A stretch of DNA of 32,435 nucleotides from an uncultured Bacteroidales bacterium (lineage in GTDB: Bacteria > Bacteroidota > Bacteroidia > Bacteroidales > FEN-979). Shown here piece after piece: positions 25,001-32,297 of the stretch. Below the pieces are notes generated by a model. That model did not search any database and was not told the DNA's origin. It saw only the letters and a list, made by a program, of their open reading frames with translations. The stretch covers positions 1 through 32,435 of the forward strand of contig CAIYUC010000241.1 in NCBI GenBank assembly GCA_903929315.1, in the 5' to 3' direction. Numbering within the stretch: position 1 is the first letter of the stretch; each line of letters opens with the position of its first letter. A program made the translations under genes and the position numbers.

Positions 25001-25231
25001 CGGTTTTTTGGCTTCAACATAACCTACGATATGTTGCTTTCCATCCCATACCCGGAAGTCAGGGTTGCCTGCTTCGGTTTTTTTGGGGAGTGTTGTGATT
25101 TGTATGGCAAACTTTTTTATACTTTTAGAAAATTCTAAAAGAAAATTTGAAAAATCCCCATAATAGCTCTCTTCACGAGCATCTCCCTGAGCAGTTGTTT
25201 TAGCTATTTTTTTTAGATAATCGATTATCAT
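22073..25231 (-). CDS. Single-chain restriction-modification enzyme (nuclease plus N6-adenine methyltransferase, type ISP/IIG-like)
   Basis: The 1052-residue protein begins with a PD-(D/E)xK nuclease: NPDFRVWDG (D58), then GYVEAKKPG (E73, K75). A helical region (about 150-310) is followed by an N6-adenine methyltransferase with YYTPEPVVGYIV (about 324-335), motif I as DPASGTLTF (361-369) and motif IV NPPYSG (482-487). The C-terminal half (about 600-1040) matches the specificity and C-terminal region of type ISP enzymes (RPFDIRSTYYTG, GFHCMPRPEVMRQML). No SF2 helicase block (Walker A, DExH) lies between nuclease and methyltransferase, unlike LlaGI/LlaBIII, so it should cut like a type IIG enzyme. 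Methylation and cutting are probably carried by one chain. No separate specificity or defence gene is adjacent. Confidence 0.9.
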   Translation of the reverse strand: MIIDYLKKIAKTTAQGDAREESYYGDFSNFLLEFSKSIKKFAIQITTLPKKTEAGNPDFRVWDGKQHIVGYVEAKKPGENLDIIEETKQLKRYRSTFPNLILTDFYEFRLYRNGDLIDKVSIARIFVAKKLLMTPPVENEEKFIALLGKFFSFSLPKVFTAENLAKELAKRTRFLRDEVISDELEQQKIGKGELFGFYDAFKKYLIAHLTEKDFADIFSQTISYGLFAARTRSTDGFNRKLAYDLIPKTIGILRNVFRFISQGDLPKPMEVIIDDIAEVLNAADVKNILRQFYKAGKGVDPIVHFYETFLSAYDPETREKRGVYYTPEPVVGYIVRSVHQLLKTDFDLEDGLASKEITLLDPASGTLTFPAEAIKLAVKEYSDKYGNGGLNHFISGQILKNFFAFELMMAPYAIGHIKISFLLEELGYIMKEDERFKLYLTNTLDIEDLAQTQIPGLESLSEESHEAGKIKQKEPVLIIIGNPPYSGQSANKNAWTEKLLKEDLDGAINYYTIDGRPLGEKNPKWLQDDYVKFLRFGQWKIHKAGQGILGMITNHSYLDNPTFRGMRQSLMNTFNEIYIVDLHGSSLKKETALDGSKDENVFDIRQGVCIAIFVKQKNKKGCKIFVNDIYGLREEKYLWLDENDYTNKSYEKIEPFKPFYFLKKDTTLASKDYLKWISVTEIFPSNSVGIVTARDNLTIKWMPSEILNTIRQFAKMDTELARQAYNLGKDSRDWKVAMAQDDLIKTGCNPDLIQKIFYRPFDIRSTYYTGNSRGFHCMPRPEVMRQMLRDNIGLNLVRQVKTSNEWQHVLVSDKITESCYISNKTSEISYCFPLFLYKLEEKKKKGSLQTIMLFEPDMKYDSKNRLPNISPKVFDLLEKSFRNKPTPEQIFYYCYAVLFSNIYRKKYVEFLKIDFPRIPLTSDYELFLQITTFGEELIALHLLKHRTLSRPIARYWGTGEDQIEKPVFNVGQKCVFINETKYFEGITKEVWEYQIGGYHVIEKYLKDRKGRKMDDPATFCKVAMAINNTINIQNKIDDLFPQVEKKILEFKG

Positions 25232-25409
25232 AAAATGAAATTATTTCTATGATTTTGAAGATAACGTTTGGATTCTTAGCCAATACTTTTCCAAATATAA
25301 ATTTTATATAAACATGAACGATTATTCAATCCAAAACTTCTAAACAATCTTTATTATATCTTTCATCTGCTTTCAGTTTTCTGACAGAAAATCTCATCAA
25401 CTAATAATA

Positions 25410-25440
25410 GACTGCCAACTGCAAACTGCCAACTGCCGAC
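25410..25440. repeat. Short heptamer repeat (AACTGCC) upstream of gcvP
   Basis: GACTGCCAACTGCAAACTGC continuing with CAACTGCCGAC contains about four imperfect copies of the heptamer AACTGCC. It lies in the 270-base divergent gap between the restriction-modification gene and gcvP, just upstream of the candidate gcvP promoter. The function is unknown. Similar word repeats are common between Bacteroidota genes. Confidence 0.6.
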
Positions 25441-25452
25441 TAAAAAAAATAT

Positions 25453-25460
25453 TACCTTTG
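25453..25460 (+). promoter_or_regulatory. Candidate -7 element for gcvP
   Basis: TACCTTTG followed by C matches TAnnTTTG and lies 41 bases before the gcvP ATG. No -33 TTG is seen at the right distance. No glycine riboswitch was recognised in the leader. Confidence 0.45.
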
Positions 25461-25501
25461 CCGTTATACTTTTCACAAATAAATAATAAACAAATTCCAC
25501 T

Positions 25502-28363
25502 ATGATCACTAATAATTTTGCAAGACGGCACAACGGTCCTTTCGGTGATGAAGTAAAACAAATGCTTTCCAAAATAGGTGTTGACTCCCTGGATACTTTA
25601 ATTGACCAAACGGTTCCACAATGTATCCGGTTACAAAAGCCCCTCAACCTGTCTGACGGAATGAACGAGTACCAGTACCTTCAGCATTTAAAGACAATCG
25701 GTTCAAAGAATAAGATTTATAAGACCTTTATCGGTTTAGGATATTATAACACAATCACGCCGGGAGTCATTCTCCGGAACATTCTTGAAAATCCGGGATG
25801 GTATACTGCTTACACACCTTACCAGGCGGAGATCTCACAGGGACGACTGGAAGCCCTTTTGAATTTCCAGACCATGATCTCCGATCTGACCGGAATGCCG
25901 GTTGCCAATGCTTCATTGCTTGATGAAGGGACCGCTGCTGCTGAGGCAATGATCATGCTGTTCAATTCAAGATCACGTGATGCCATAAAGAAAGGAGCTA
26001 ATCAATTTTTCGTATCGTTGGACCTTTTCCCGCAAACAATCGATGTCATCAAGACCAGGGCTGTTCCCTTAGGTATTGAGCTTATTATAGGGAAATACGA
26101 TGAATTTGTTTTTAATGAAAAAATATTCGGGGCTGTCGTACAATATCCCAATCAATTCGGTGCAGTGTATGATTATCGTGATTTTGTTGAAAAAGCACAT
26201 CAGGGTGGAGCAACGGTTGCTGTGGCTGCCGATCTGCTGAGTTTAGCCTTACTTAAACCTCCCGGAGAATGGGGAGCAGATGTCGTTTTCGGTTCCACCC
26301 AGCGGTTTGGTGTGCCTATGGGATTCGGCGGCCCGCATGCCGCTTATTTCGCCACGAAAGATGACTTTAAGCGACAGATGCCCGGAAGGATCATCGGGGT
26401 ATCGGTCGATGCAAACGGCAAGAGGGCGCTGAGAATGGCTTTACAAACCCGCGAACAGCATATAAAAAGGGAAAGAGCAACTTCCAACATTTGCACTTCA
26501 CAGGTTTTGCTTGCAGTATTGGCCGGCATGTATGCCACCTGGCACGGGCCGAAGGGAATAAAACAAATTGCAAGGCATATCAATATTCTGACCGGTGTGC
26601 TTTCACAGGAAATCCAGAAATATGGTTACCGCCTGTTGAACACTTATTATTTTGATACCATTACCATTCGGCTTCCGGAAGGAGTTTCGATAAAAACAAT
26701 TAAACAACCTGCCCTGAAGAATAAAATGAACTTCCGCTACATCGATGCAAAAACTGTTGGAATAAGTCTTGACGAAACAACATCGCTGGAAGATATAAAC
26801 CTTATCCTTTCTATTTTCGCAAATGCAAATTTAAAACAATTCACTGCATTTGTTTGTGATCAGGAGGTATGTGAGAAAATCACCACCCTTCAGGAAAACA
26901 TGACCCGCAAGTCCAGATTCCTGGAGCATAAAGTCTTCAATTCCTATCATTCAGAAACAGAAATGATGAGGTACATAAAGAAATTAGAGATCAAAGATCT
27001 TTCCTTGAACCGGTCTATGATCCCGCTTGGATCCTGCACTATGAAGCTGAATGCGGCAGCCGAACTCTTTCACCTGAGCTGGCCTGAATTCGGCGCTCTT
27101 CATCCATTTGTTCCGAAAGACCAGGCAGAAGGTTATTATTATCTTATCCGCGAGCTGGAAAAAGATCTTTGTGAGATTACAGGATTTGACGCCATATCCT
27201 TCATGCCTAATTCAGGCGCAGCAGGTGAATATGCAGGTCTGATGGTTATACGCCAGTATCATCTGAGCCGTAATGAAGGACATCGAGATATCTGCCTGAT
27301 CCCATCTTCAGCACACGGAACAAATCCTGCAAGCGCTGTCATGGCCGGAATGAAAGTAGTCGTAGTCAAGACAGATGAGAAAGGAAATATTGATATCACC
27401 GACCTGAAAGAAAAATCAATTCAAAACAAAGATCATCTTGCTGCATTGATGGTTACCTACCCATCTACCCATGGTGTATTTGAGGAAGACATCATAGATA
27501 TTTGCAGGATCATTCATGAGAACGGGGGACAGGTGTATATGGATGGCGCCAATATGAATGCACAGGTAGGATTAACAAATCCGGGTGTTATTGGCGCTGA
27601 TGTTTGCCATTTAAATCTGCATAAGACATTTGCTATTCCTCATGGGGGTGGCGGCCCCGGAGAAGGACCCATTGGGGTGGCAAAACATCTTGTATCCTTC
27701 CTTCCCCGTCATGTTTTCGTTGGAACGGGTGGCGATAAAGGAATTACAGCCGTTGCATCGGCTCCTTTCGGAAGTGCCTTCATTCTTCCGATTTCTTATG
27801 GTTATATTAAATTGTTAGGGGGCGCCGGGTTGAAGTGTGCAACAGAATATGCTATTCTAAATGCAAATTACCTTAAATCATGCCTTGAACCCTATTATCC
27901 TATCCTATATTCCGGGACACGGAACCGGGTTGCGCATGAATTCATACTTGACTGTAATCCTATCACCAAAGCTACGGGAATTGGTGCCATTGATATTGCA
28001 AAACGGTTGATGGATTATGGATTCCATGCGCCAACAGTGGCATTCCCTGTTCATGGTACGTTAATGGTTGAGCCCACTGAAAGCGAGCCATATTATGAAT
28101 TGAACCGGTTGATCGATGCTATGATCGCCATCCGTAAAGAAATCGATGAAATCGCTGAAGGAAAAGCCGATCCGAAAGTTAATGTAATCATGAAAGCACC
28201 ACATACGGCAGAAATGGCTACTTCCGATCAGTGGGATCTCCCTTACTCCCGGCAAAAAGCAGTTTTCCCCATGCCCTGGTCAGCGGATGATAAATACTGG
28301 CCGACGGTTACCCGTATCGACGATGCCTTCGGAGACCGGAACCTGGTTTGCAAATGGGAATAA
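25502..28363 (+). CDS. gcvP: Glycine dehydrogenase (decarboxylating), glycine cleavage P protein
   Basis: The P protein decarboxylates glycine with pyridoxal phosphate and passes the aminomethyl group to the lipoyl arm of GcvH. At 953 residues it is the long single-chain form, with both halves fused. The N-terminal half shows [48 protein letters not shown] and [15 protein letters not shown]. The C-terminal half shows [37 protein letters not shown] and the PLP-lysine site [20 protein letters not shown] with K708. The gene stands alone here: gcvH and gcvT are not in the window. It is divergent from the restriction-modification gene, and a weak hairpin terminator follows. Confidence 0.98.
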   Translation: MITNNFARRHNGPFGDEVKQMLSKIGVDSLDTLIDQTVPQCIRLQKPLNLSDGMNEYQYLQHLKTIGSKNKIYKTFIGLGYYNTITPGVILRNILENPGWYTAYTPYQAEISQGRLEALLNFQTMISDLTGMPVANASLLDEGTAAAEAMIMLFNSRSRDAIKKGANQFFVSLDLFPQTIDVIKTRAVPLGIELIIGKYDEFVFNEKIFGAVVQYPNQFGAVYDYRDFVEKAHQGGATVAVAADLLSLALLKPPGEWGADVVFGSTQRFGVPMGFGGPHAAYFATKDDFKRQMPGRIIGVSVDANGKRALRMALQTREQHIKRERATSNICTSQVLLAVLAGMYATWHGPKGIKQIARHINILTGVLSQEIQKYGYRLLNTYYFDTITIRLPEGVSIKTIKQPALKNKMNFRYIDAKTVGISLDETTSLEDINLILSIFANANLKQFTAFVCDQEVCEKITTLQENMTRKSRFLEHKVFNSYHSETEMMRYIKKLEIKDLSLNRSMIPLGSCTMKLNAAAELFHLSWPEFGALHPFVPKDQAEGYYYLIRELEKDLCEITGFDAISFMPNSGAAGEYAGLMVIRQYHLSRNEGHRDICLIPSSAHGTNPASAVMAGMKVVVVKTDEKGNIDITDLKEKSIQNKDHLAALMVTYPSTHGVFEEDIIDICRIIHENGGQVYMDGANMNAQVGLTNPGVIGADVCHLNLHKTFAIPHGGGGPGEGPIGVAKHLVSFLPRHVFVGTGGDKGITAVASAPFGSAFILPISYGYIKLLGGAGLKCATEYAILNANYLKSCLEPYYPILYSGTRNRVAHEFILDCNPITKATGIGAIDIAKRLMDYGFHAPTVAFPVHGTLMVEPTESEPYYELNRLIDAMIAIRKEIDEIAEGKADPKVNVIMKAPHTAEMATSDQWDLPYSRQKAVFPMPWSADDKYWPTVTRIDDAFGDRNLVCKWE

Positions 28364-28398
28364 TCTTATATTTATCTTTTTTTGGTCTGAGTAAAGTC

Positions 28399-28419
28399 AA
28401 AAGTGTAAGCACTTTTTTT
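28399..28419 (+). terminator. Weak hairpin-plus-T terminator after gcvP
   Basis: AAAAGTG (28399-28405), loop TAAG, CACTTTT (28410-28416), then TTT. The stem is a perfect 7 bp but has only two G-C pairs, so it would be modest. It lies 36 bases after the gcvP stop. Confidence 0.5.
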
Positions 28420-28462
28420 CTCGCTGAGTTTCGCAGAGTTTCTCGCTGAGTTTCGCAGACAA
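28419..28462. repeat. 22-bp tandem repeat (TCTCGCTGAGTTTCGCAGAGTT type)
   Basis: Two head-to-tail copies lie at 28419-28440 and 28441-28462. The first 19 bases are identical (TCTCGCTGAGTTTCGCAGA); the last three differ. It belongs to the class of short intergenic word repeats often seen in Bacteroidota. It directly follows the gcvP terminator and precedes a disrupted region. Confidence 0.75.
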
Positions 28463-28495
28463 TATTAATAGGACTTAGTCTTTTCACCATCGTAA

Positions 28496-28711
28496 TTACT
28501 TGTTAAATTTAATTGGGTTACTCCAGATTATATCTTTTCGATCTTTTATTTTCTCTGATAATACAGGATAAAACTCATTTAGACCTTGAACTTCATTTTC
28601 CTTGATAAGGATAAAACCCAATTTGAAATCATGGTGTTCCACCCAATTAGATTCCCATGAGCATGTCATTGTCCAGAACCGAACAATAGAATCGGTGTTA
28701 TTTATTAAGAC
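28496..28711 (-). pseudogene. C-terminal remnant of a gene lacking its 5' end
   Basis: On the minus strand an open frame with coding character ends at TAA (28496-28498). It reads INNTDSIVRFWTMTCSWESN, then WVEHHDFKLGFILIKENEVQ, and ends WSNPIKFNK. The Trp/Cys-rich composition and the clean stop look like the end of a real protein; the start of the family is missing and no starting ATG with a plausible N-terminus is found. The frame stays open to about 28800, but the part beyond about 28711 lies opposite the plus-strand cassette and looks less coding. The family is not recognised. It is best explained as a gene whose 5' part was replaced by the neighbouring cassette. Confidence 0.5.
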
Positions 28712-28716
28712 TATGA

Positions 28717-28938
28717 GTGCAGAACAAGATCCGCAACTGGGTAGTCTCCATCCCGACAGAAGTAAAATCTCTTGACCAGGTATTTGATCCGACCATTGCC
28801 AATCTCATCCTTGACTCGATCTACTATAATGTACAGTTCTTCCAGATTGAGAAAGCTCAGAAAGCATTTGACTTTCTGAGTGGCTTGCTCTCATCTGGCA
28901 AACGTATATCAGACTATGTAAACGAACAAAACCTCTAA
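28717..28938 (+). CDS. Small protein, first gene of a phage-like cassette (possibly 5'-truncated)
   Basis: This 73-residue product has no recognised domain. It is mostly helical (FDPTIANLILDSIYYNVQFF, QIEKAQKAFDFLSGLLSSGK). The only start near the front is GTG at 28717, preceded in frame by a stop at 28714-28716. An ATG at 28713 in another frame gives only 20 codons. The gene may therefore be the 3' part of a longer gene cut at the junction near 28715. It ends three bases before the collagen-like protein gene, which implies one transcript. A phage structural role is inferred only from its neighbour. Confidence 0.5.
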   Translation: MQNKIRNWVVSIPTEVKSLDQVFDPTIANLILDSIYYNVQFFQIEKAQKAFDFLSGLLSSGKRISDYVNEQNL

Positions 28939-28941
28939 GCC

Positions 28942-29976
28942 ATGTACAACATTCCCGGAAGTAACAATCTTCAATTTCCATTGACAATTAACCCTATTCC
29001 TGGTCCTGCAGGTGGAAAAGGCGATAAGGGTGATAAAGGTGATGCAGGCGGACCAGGACTCTCCTGGAGAGGGATCTGGGCCATAGGGATTCAATATCAT
29101 ATTGGTGATGTTGTTTACCGTAATGGATCATCCTTTGTTGCATTACAAGATAATATCGGAAGTGAGCCTACAGGGTTTAATTCAGTCTGGAGTTTCCTCG
29201 CAGAGCGTGGTCAGGATGGTCAGGATGGTATTGGCGAAGGAGGTGGATGGACATACAGTTCTCCCTACTCAGGTAATGATAATCAGCAGTTAGGCTTGGC
29301 AATAAAAGATATGGATGCATCCAGGATCGATCCTAATTGCCATTATTTCGTTTCTCAACTCATTGCCGGATTACAGCAACCTGATGGTAAATATCAATAC
29401 GTGGTCAAGATCCATTTCATTAACCCGGGAATTGGCAATGTGGCCGGCGGGAATCCATTCCTTGAGTATTCGGCCTTATTATCTCAGCGTATGACAGGAT
29501 TGGCTTATCTCAACTTGTCCAGCACAAATCCGAATATATGGGGGCATATGAGTATTGATTTTTCAAAACTGGAAGCTGGTGGAGTATATCAGAACGATAC
29601 TTTTGTTGCCGGAGCTCTCTTTGGGATAGTTGTTCCGGGTACCAGCGACAGTTCCGGAAGTGGAACCGGTATTGTAACCGCATCAATACCTACCTTGAAT
29701 AAAGATAGCGGGGATGCCCTGACAGTCGATGGAAACTCCAAAACATATATCTTCAACGATGAGACCCAATTGGTAGAGATCTATATTGCAGAAGATGTAA
29801 AAGGTGAATTCACTATCATAAACCTGAGTTCTTCATATAATTTCAACTTATCTGCAATGGGAGAAAAACAAATCAACGGCAAGGATGTCATAGCCGTCAG
29901 TCCGGGAAACTTTGTAACTGTCATTCCGAATATGGATTCCTTTGCAGCGATAGGTGTAATTGTCCTTGATGTATGA
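28942..29976 (+). CDS. Collagen-like, phage-tail-type protein with carbohydrate-binding-like module
   Basis: The 344-residue protein has no signal peptide. Residues about 20-40 are collagen-like Gly-X-Y triplets (GPAGGKGDKGDKGDAGGPG). Residues about 41-90 (WRGIWAIGIQYHIGDVVYRN, then GSSFVALQDN) resemble the small CBM5/12-type module found in phage tail fibres. A second short Gly-rich run follows (GQDGQDGIGEGGG). The C-terminal 200 residues are beta-rich with no recognised fold, ending in a compact domain (about 250-344, VDGNSKTYIFNDETQLVEIY). Collagen repeats plus such modules are typical of trimeric tail fibres and surface fibres. It overlaps the following small gene by four bases (ATGA). 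Confidence 0.8.
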   Translation: MYNIPGSNNLQFPLTINPIPGPAGGKGDKGDKGDAGGPGLSWRGIWAIGIQYHIGDVVYRNGSSFVALQDNIGSEPTGFNSVWSFLAERGQDGQDGIGEGGGWTYSSPYSGNDNQQLGLAIKDMDASRIDPNCHYFVSQLIAGLQQPDGKYQYVVKIHFINPGIGNVAGGNPFLEYSALLSQRMTGLAYLNLSSTNPNIWGHMSIDFSKLEAGGVYQNDTFVAGALFGIVVPGTSDSSGSGTGIVTASIPTLNKDSGDALTVDGNSKTYIFNDETQLVEIYIAEDVKGEFTIINLSSSYNFNLSAMGEKQINGKDVIAVSPGNFVTVIPNMDSFAAIGVIVLDV

Positions 29977-30233
29977 TCCCGATAACCCAAACCGAACTTG
30001 ACGAGCTCTGTGTTGAATCACAGTATGCCTTAACGGTGCTGATCGATGATTTCATTGATATGTACTGGAGATCTGATATCTTCCTAAAACGTCGTGCTGC
30101 ACAAATCTTGGATCTAAACTGTCTTATGCGGAGCATTCAGGATTATAACCTGGCCAACTGGACTGATCTAACCCAAGACGATATCGAAAAGATCAAAGAG
30201 AAGATTGTTTATAATGCAGAATGGCGAGACTGA
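29973..30233 (+). CDS. Small helical protein, last gene of the phage-like cassette
   Basis: The 86-residue product is acidic and helical, without signal peptide or membrane segment (LTVLIDDFIDMYWRSDIFLK, LTQDDIEKIKEKIVYNAEWRD). Its ATG overlaps the stop of the collagen-like gene in an ATGA arrangement, so the two should be translationally coupled. No family is recognised. Small genes like this often follow tail-fibre genes as chaperones or attachment factors; here that is only a guess from position. Confidence 0.65.
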   Translation: MIPITQTELDELCVESQYALTVLIDDFIDMYWRSDIFLKRRAAQILDLNCLMRSIQDYNLANWTDLTQDDIEKIKEKIVYNAEWRD

Positions 30234-30642
30234 TCCGCGATTTTATAAAAAGAGGAGCTCAATACTTGTCAAATTGCCTTTACATGACTTAAGATTTTCA
30301 GTTTAACCCAACCGGGGAATAAGCGTATATAAAATCAATCCTGGTGTGTCTCTTTGCCCCATGGTTTTCATTAAGACCTACTTTCATTAGGTAATCTTTT
30401 TACGCCATTATGGTGTGCAAATTGCTATTTCCATAAAATATTTAACCTGATTATCAAGGATTTAGTTGCTATTCTTAAAAACTTATTAACAATTGATTGC
30501 GGGTTTCCGTAAAACGCTTGACTTGAGCATTTTAATAAGCTATCTTTAAAGCCTGAAATTGAATTATATATAAAATCAAAGATATATATAACTAATAGAA
30601 TTTAATTGATTAAAGTTTCAACGAGTATTAGGCTATGATAAA
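30234..30642. other. AT-rich intergenic stretch
   Basis: These 409 bases separate the phage-like cassette from the FG-GAP protein gene. I see no coding frame of interest, RNA gene or clear terminator. The only feature noted is a candidate promoter at 30518-30548. Base composition becomes more AT-rich towards the right. Confidence 0.6.
30518..30548 (+). promoter_or_regulatory. Candidate promoter for the FG-GAP T9SS protein
   Basis: TTG (30518-30520), 20 bases, then TATCTTTA (30541-30548), one mismatch from TAnnTTTG, with the same spacing as the DUF151 promoter. It would give a leader of about 85-90 bases. Confidence 0.4.
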
Positions 30643-32115
30643 ATGAAAACCTTCATCAAAACCTTTCTCATCATTTGCTTATCTGTCATTTTCTATTCGT
30701 CAACAACCGATATCCAAAGTGAATATAATGTTCCTATTGCGGCTAGTTCAGCATTTGCCACTAATATATACCATGATGGGTTTAATGATCTCATAATTGG
30801 ACACCATACTGCCTGGGGTGATGCAAATCCTACAATAACCCTTATGAAGAATATTTCGTATGGAACATTTGAAATCACTGATACGTCAAAATCTTTCGCC
30901 GGGTATCAGGACAATATTTTCGCTGTAGATGTAAATAATGATGGTTGGGCAGATATTATTGCATTGGCTAATAAAAATTATTCTAATGGAACTTTGCAAC
31001 GATATATCAGAGTATATTATAGTATTCAAGGAACATTTAACAATTCAAATTACACCGATTTTAATCTAAACACTACAGAACCTGTTGATCATATTAATTA
31101 TGGCGATATCAATGGTGACGGATTTATTGATTTAGTATATTCTTCAAATTCCGGACTATTTTGGGGCGTTTTATATAACGATGGACTTGGAGACTTTTCT
31201 GCTCCGGAAGTTCATCATGTTACGAACTATTATCCATCTGGTATAGCTGTAGGAGATTTGAATAATGACGGCAGGGATGATATTGTCCTTTGTGGTCAGA
31301 TCATAGATGTGTATTTTAGCTATCCATCAGGGTTTCAGCGGCTTCAACTCAGTGCCGAAGGTTTTGCAGACCAAGTGGCAATATCCGATTTTGATCAGGA
31401 TGGTTATAAAGATATCCTTTGTAACTCAGGATTTGCATCAAATGTTCTGATTATGTATAAAAACAATGGAAATAATACATTTCAGAAGATGCCTGATTTT
31501 GTTTTCCAACCCCTTTGCTATCAATTTTTTGTCGCAGATTTTAATAATGACGGTTTACCCGATGTTATTTATCAAAACTCAGACCAAACAGGATATATTC
31601 TCTGGTACAATCAGGGAAATTTTCAGCTTGCAGATTCACAATTTGTTTCAGTTCCATCAGTTGGAGAGCCAACTCGTAGTTTCTATTGTGCTGATCTTGA
31701 TAATAATGGTTTCAATGATATCGTCACTGTTCGTTTTGATTATTATACACTTTCTAATAATGTTGATATCCTGTTTAATGATGGTCAAGGCCATTTTATC
31801 CCAGATCCGATTGTTGGAATAAACAATCAAATCAAATATCCTTCATATAATTTGAGAAATTATCCCAATCCTTTTGAGGATGAAACCATCTTTAATTTTA
31901 ATTTACAAGAAGCTTCAATTGTAGAACTAGTGGTTTTTGATTTTCAAGGCAAGTTTGTTACAAATTTAATTAATCAAAAACTAAGTGGAGGTTCACATTT
32001 AATAAAATGGCGCGGGCTTGACAATGGCTCTCAACCCTGCAAACCCGGCGCCTACATTGCTTACCTAAAGGTAAACGGTAAAATCTCACAAGCTATTAAG
32101 ATAATAAAAACTTAA
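30643..32115 (+). CDS. FG-GAP/VCBS-repeat protein with T9SS sorting domain
   Basis: The 490-residue protein starts with a signal peptide (MKTFIKTFLIICLSVIFYSS). Residues about 30-395 hold FG-GAP/VCBS-type repeats with calcium-loop motifs: DVNNDGWADI, DINGDGFIDLV, DLNNDGRDDIV, DFDQDGYKDIL, DFNNDGLPDV, DLDNNGFNDIV. These would build an integrin-alpha-like beta-propeller. The last 87 residues are a T9SS type A sorting domain (NYPNPFEDETIFNFNL, FDFQGKFV, KPGAYIAYLKV). It should be exported by T9SS and bound to, or released from, the cell surface. A small secreted-protein gene follows 20 bases downstream. Ligand and role are unknown. The upstream region lacks the ECF-like motif seen for the larger T9SS protein. 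Confidence 0.92.
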   Translation: MKTFIKTFLIICLSVIFYSSTTDIQSEYNVPIAASSAFATNIYHDGFNDLIIGHHTAWGDANPTITLMKNISYGTFEITDTSKSFAGYQDNIFAVDVNNDGWADIIALANKNYSNGTLQRYIRVYYSIQGTFNNSNYTDFNLNTTEPVDHINYGDINGDGFIDLVYSSNSGLFWGVLYNDGLGDFSAPEVHHVTNYYPSGIAVGDLNNDGRDDIVLCGQIIDVYFSYPSGFQRLQLSAEGFADQVAISDFDQDGYKDILCNSGFASNVLIMYKNNGNNTFQKMPDFVFQPLCYQFFVADFNNDGLPDVIYQNSDQTGYILWYNQGNFQLADSQFVSVPSVGEPTRSFYCADLDNNGFNDIVTVRFDYYTLSNNVDILFNDGQGHFIPDPIVGINNQIKYPSYNLRNYPNPFEDETIFNFNLQEASIVELVVFDFQGKFVTNLINQKLSGGSHLIKWRGLDNGSQPCKPGAYIAYLKVNGKISQAIKIIKT

Positions 32116-32135
32116 AATCACAAGGAGAAAAAACC

Positions 32136-32297
32136 ATGTCAAAAGTAAAACTATTTTTTGTATTTGCTATTATTTTTATAACAGCAACTGTTCATGCACA
32201 ATACACAAGGGATTCCGCTATTAATCTTGTGCTCAATAATATTTTGGTAAAAGATATTGGCCATGTCAATCTGTATGCTTCTTTAGATATTAAATAG
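32136..32297 (+). pseudogene. Interrupted gene for a secreted protein (N-terminal 53 residues)
   Basis: A good ribosome binding sequence (AGGAG) lies 8 bases before the ATG at 32136. The product begins with a signal peptide (KLFFVFAIIFITATVHAQ) and continues YTRDSAINLVLNNILVKDIG before stopping at TAG 32295-32297. The mature part looks like the start of a longer protein rather than a finished peptide. The stop lies exactly where insertion-sequence-like DNA seems to begin (AATAGGGTCTGCTG). It follows the FG-GAP gene by 20 bases, probably in one operon. A genuine 53-residue secreted peptide is possible but less likely. Confidence 0.5.

Noticed and set aside
25232-25501. Possible glycine riboswitch in the gcvP leader
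   Set aside because: No paired-aptamer architecture or conserved core could be seen. The distance between the likely transcription start and the ATG is too short to hold one.
31466-31822. 118-codon alternative frame within the FG-GAP gene
   Set aside because: The main frame has repeated DxNxDG loops through this stretch. The alternative is hydrophobic by virtue of AT-rich codons only.
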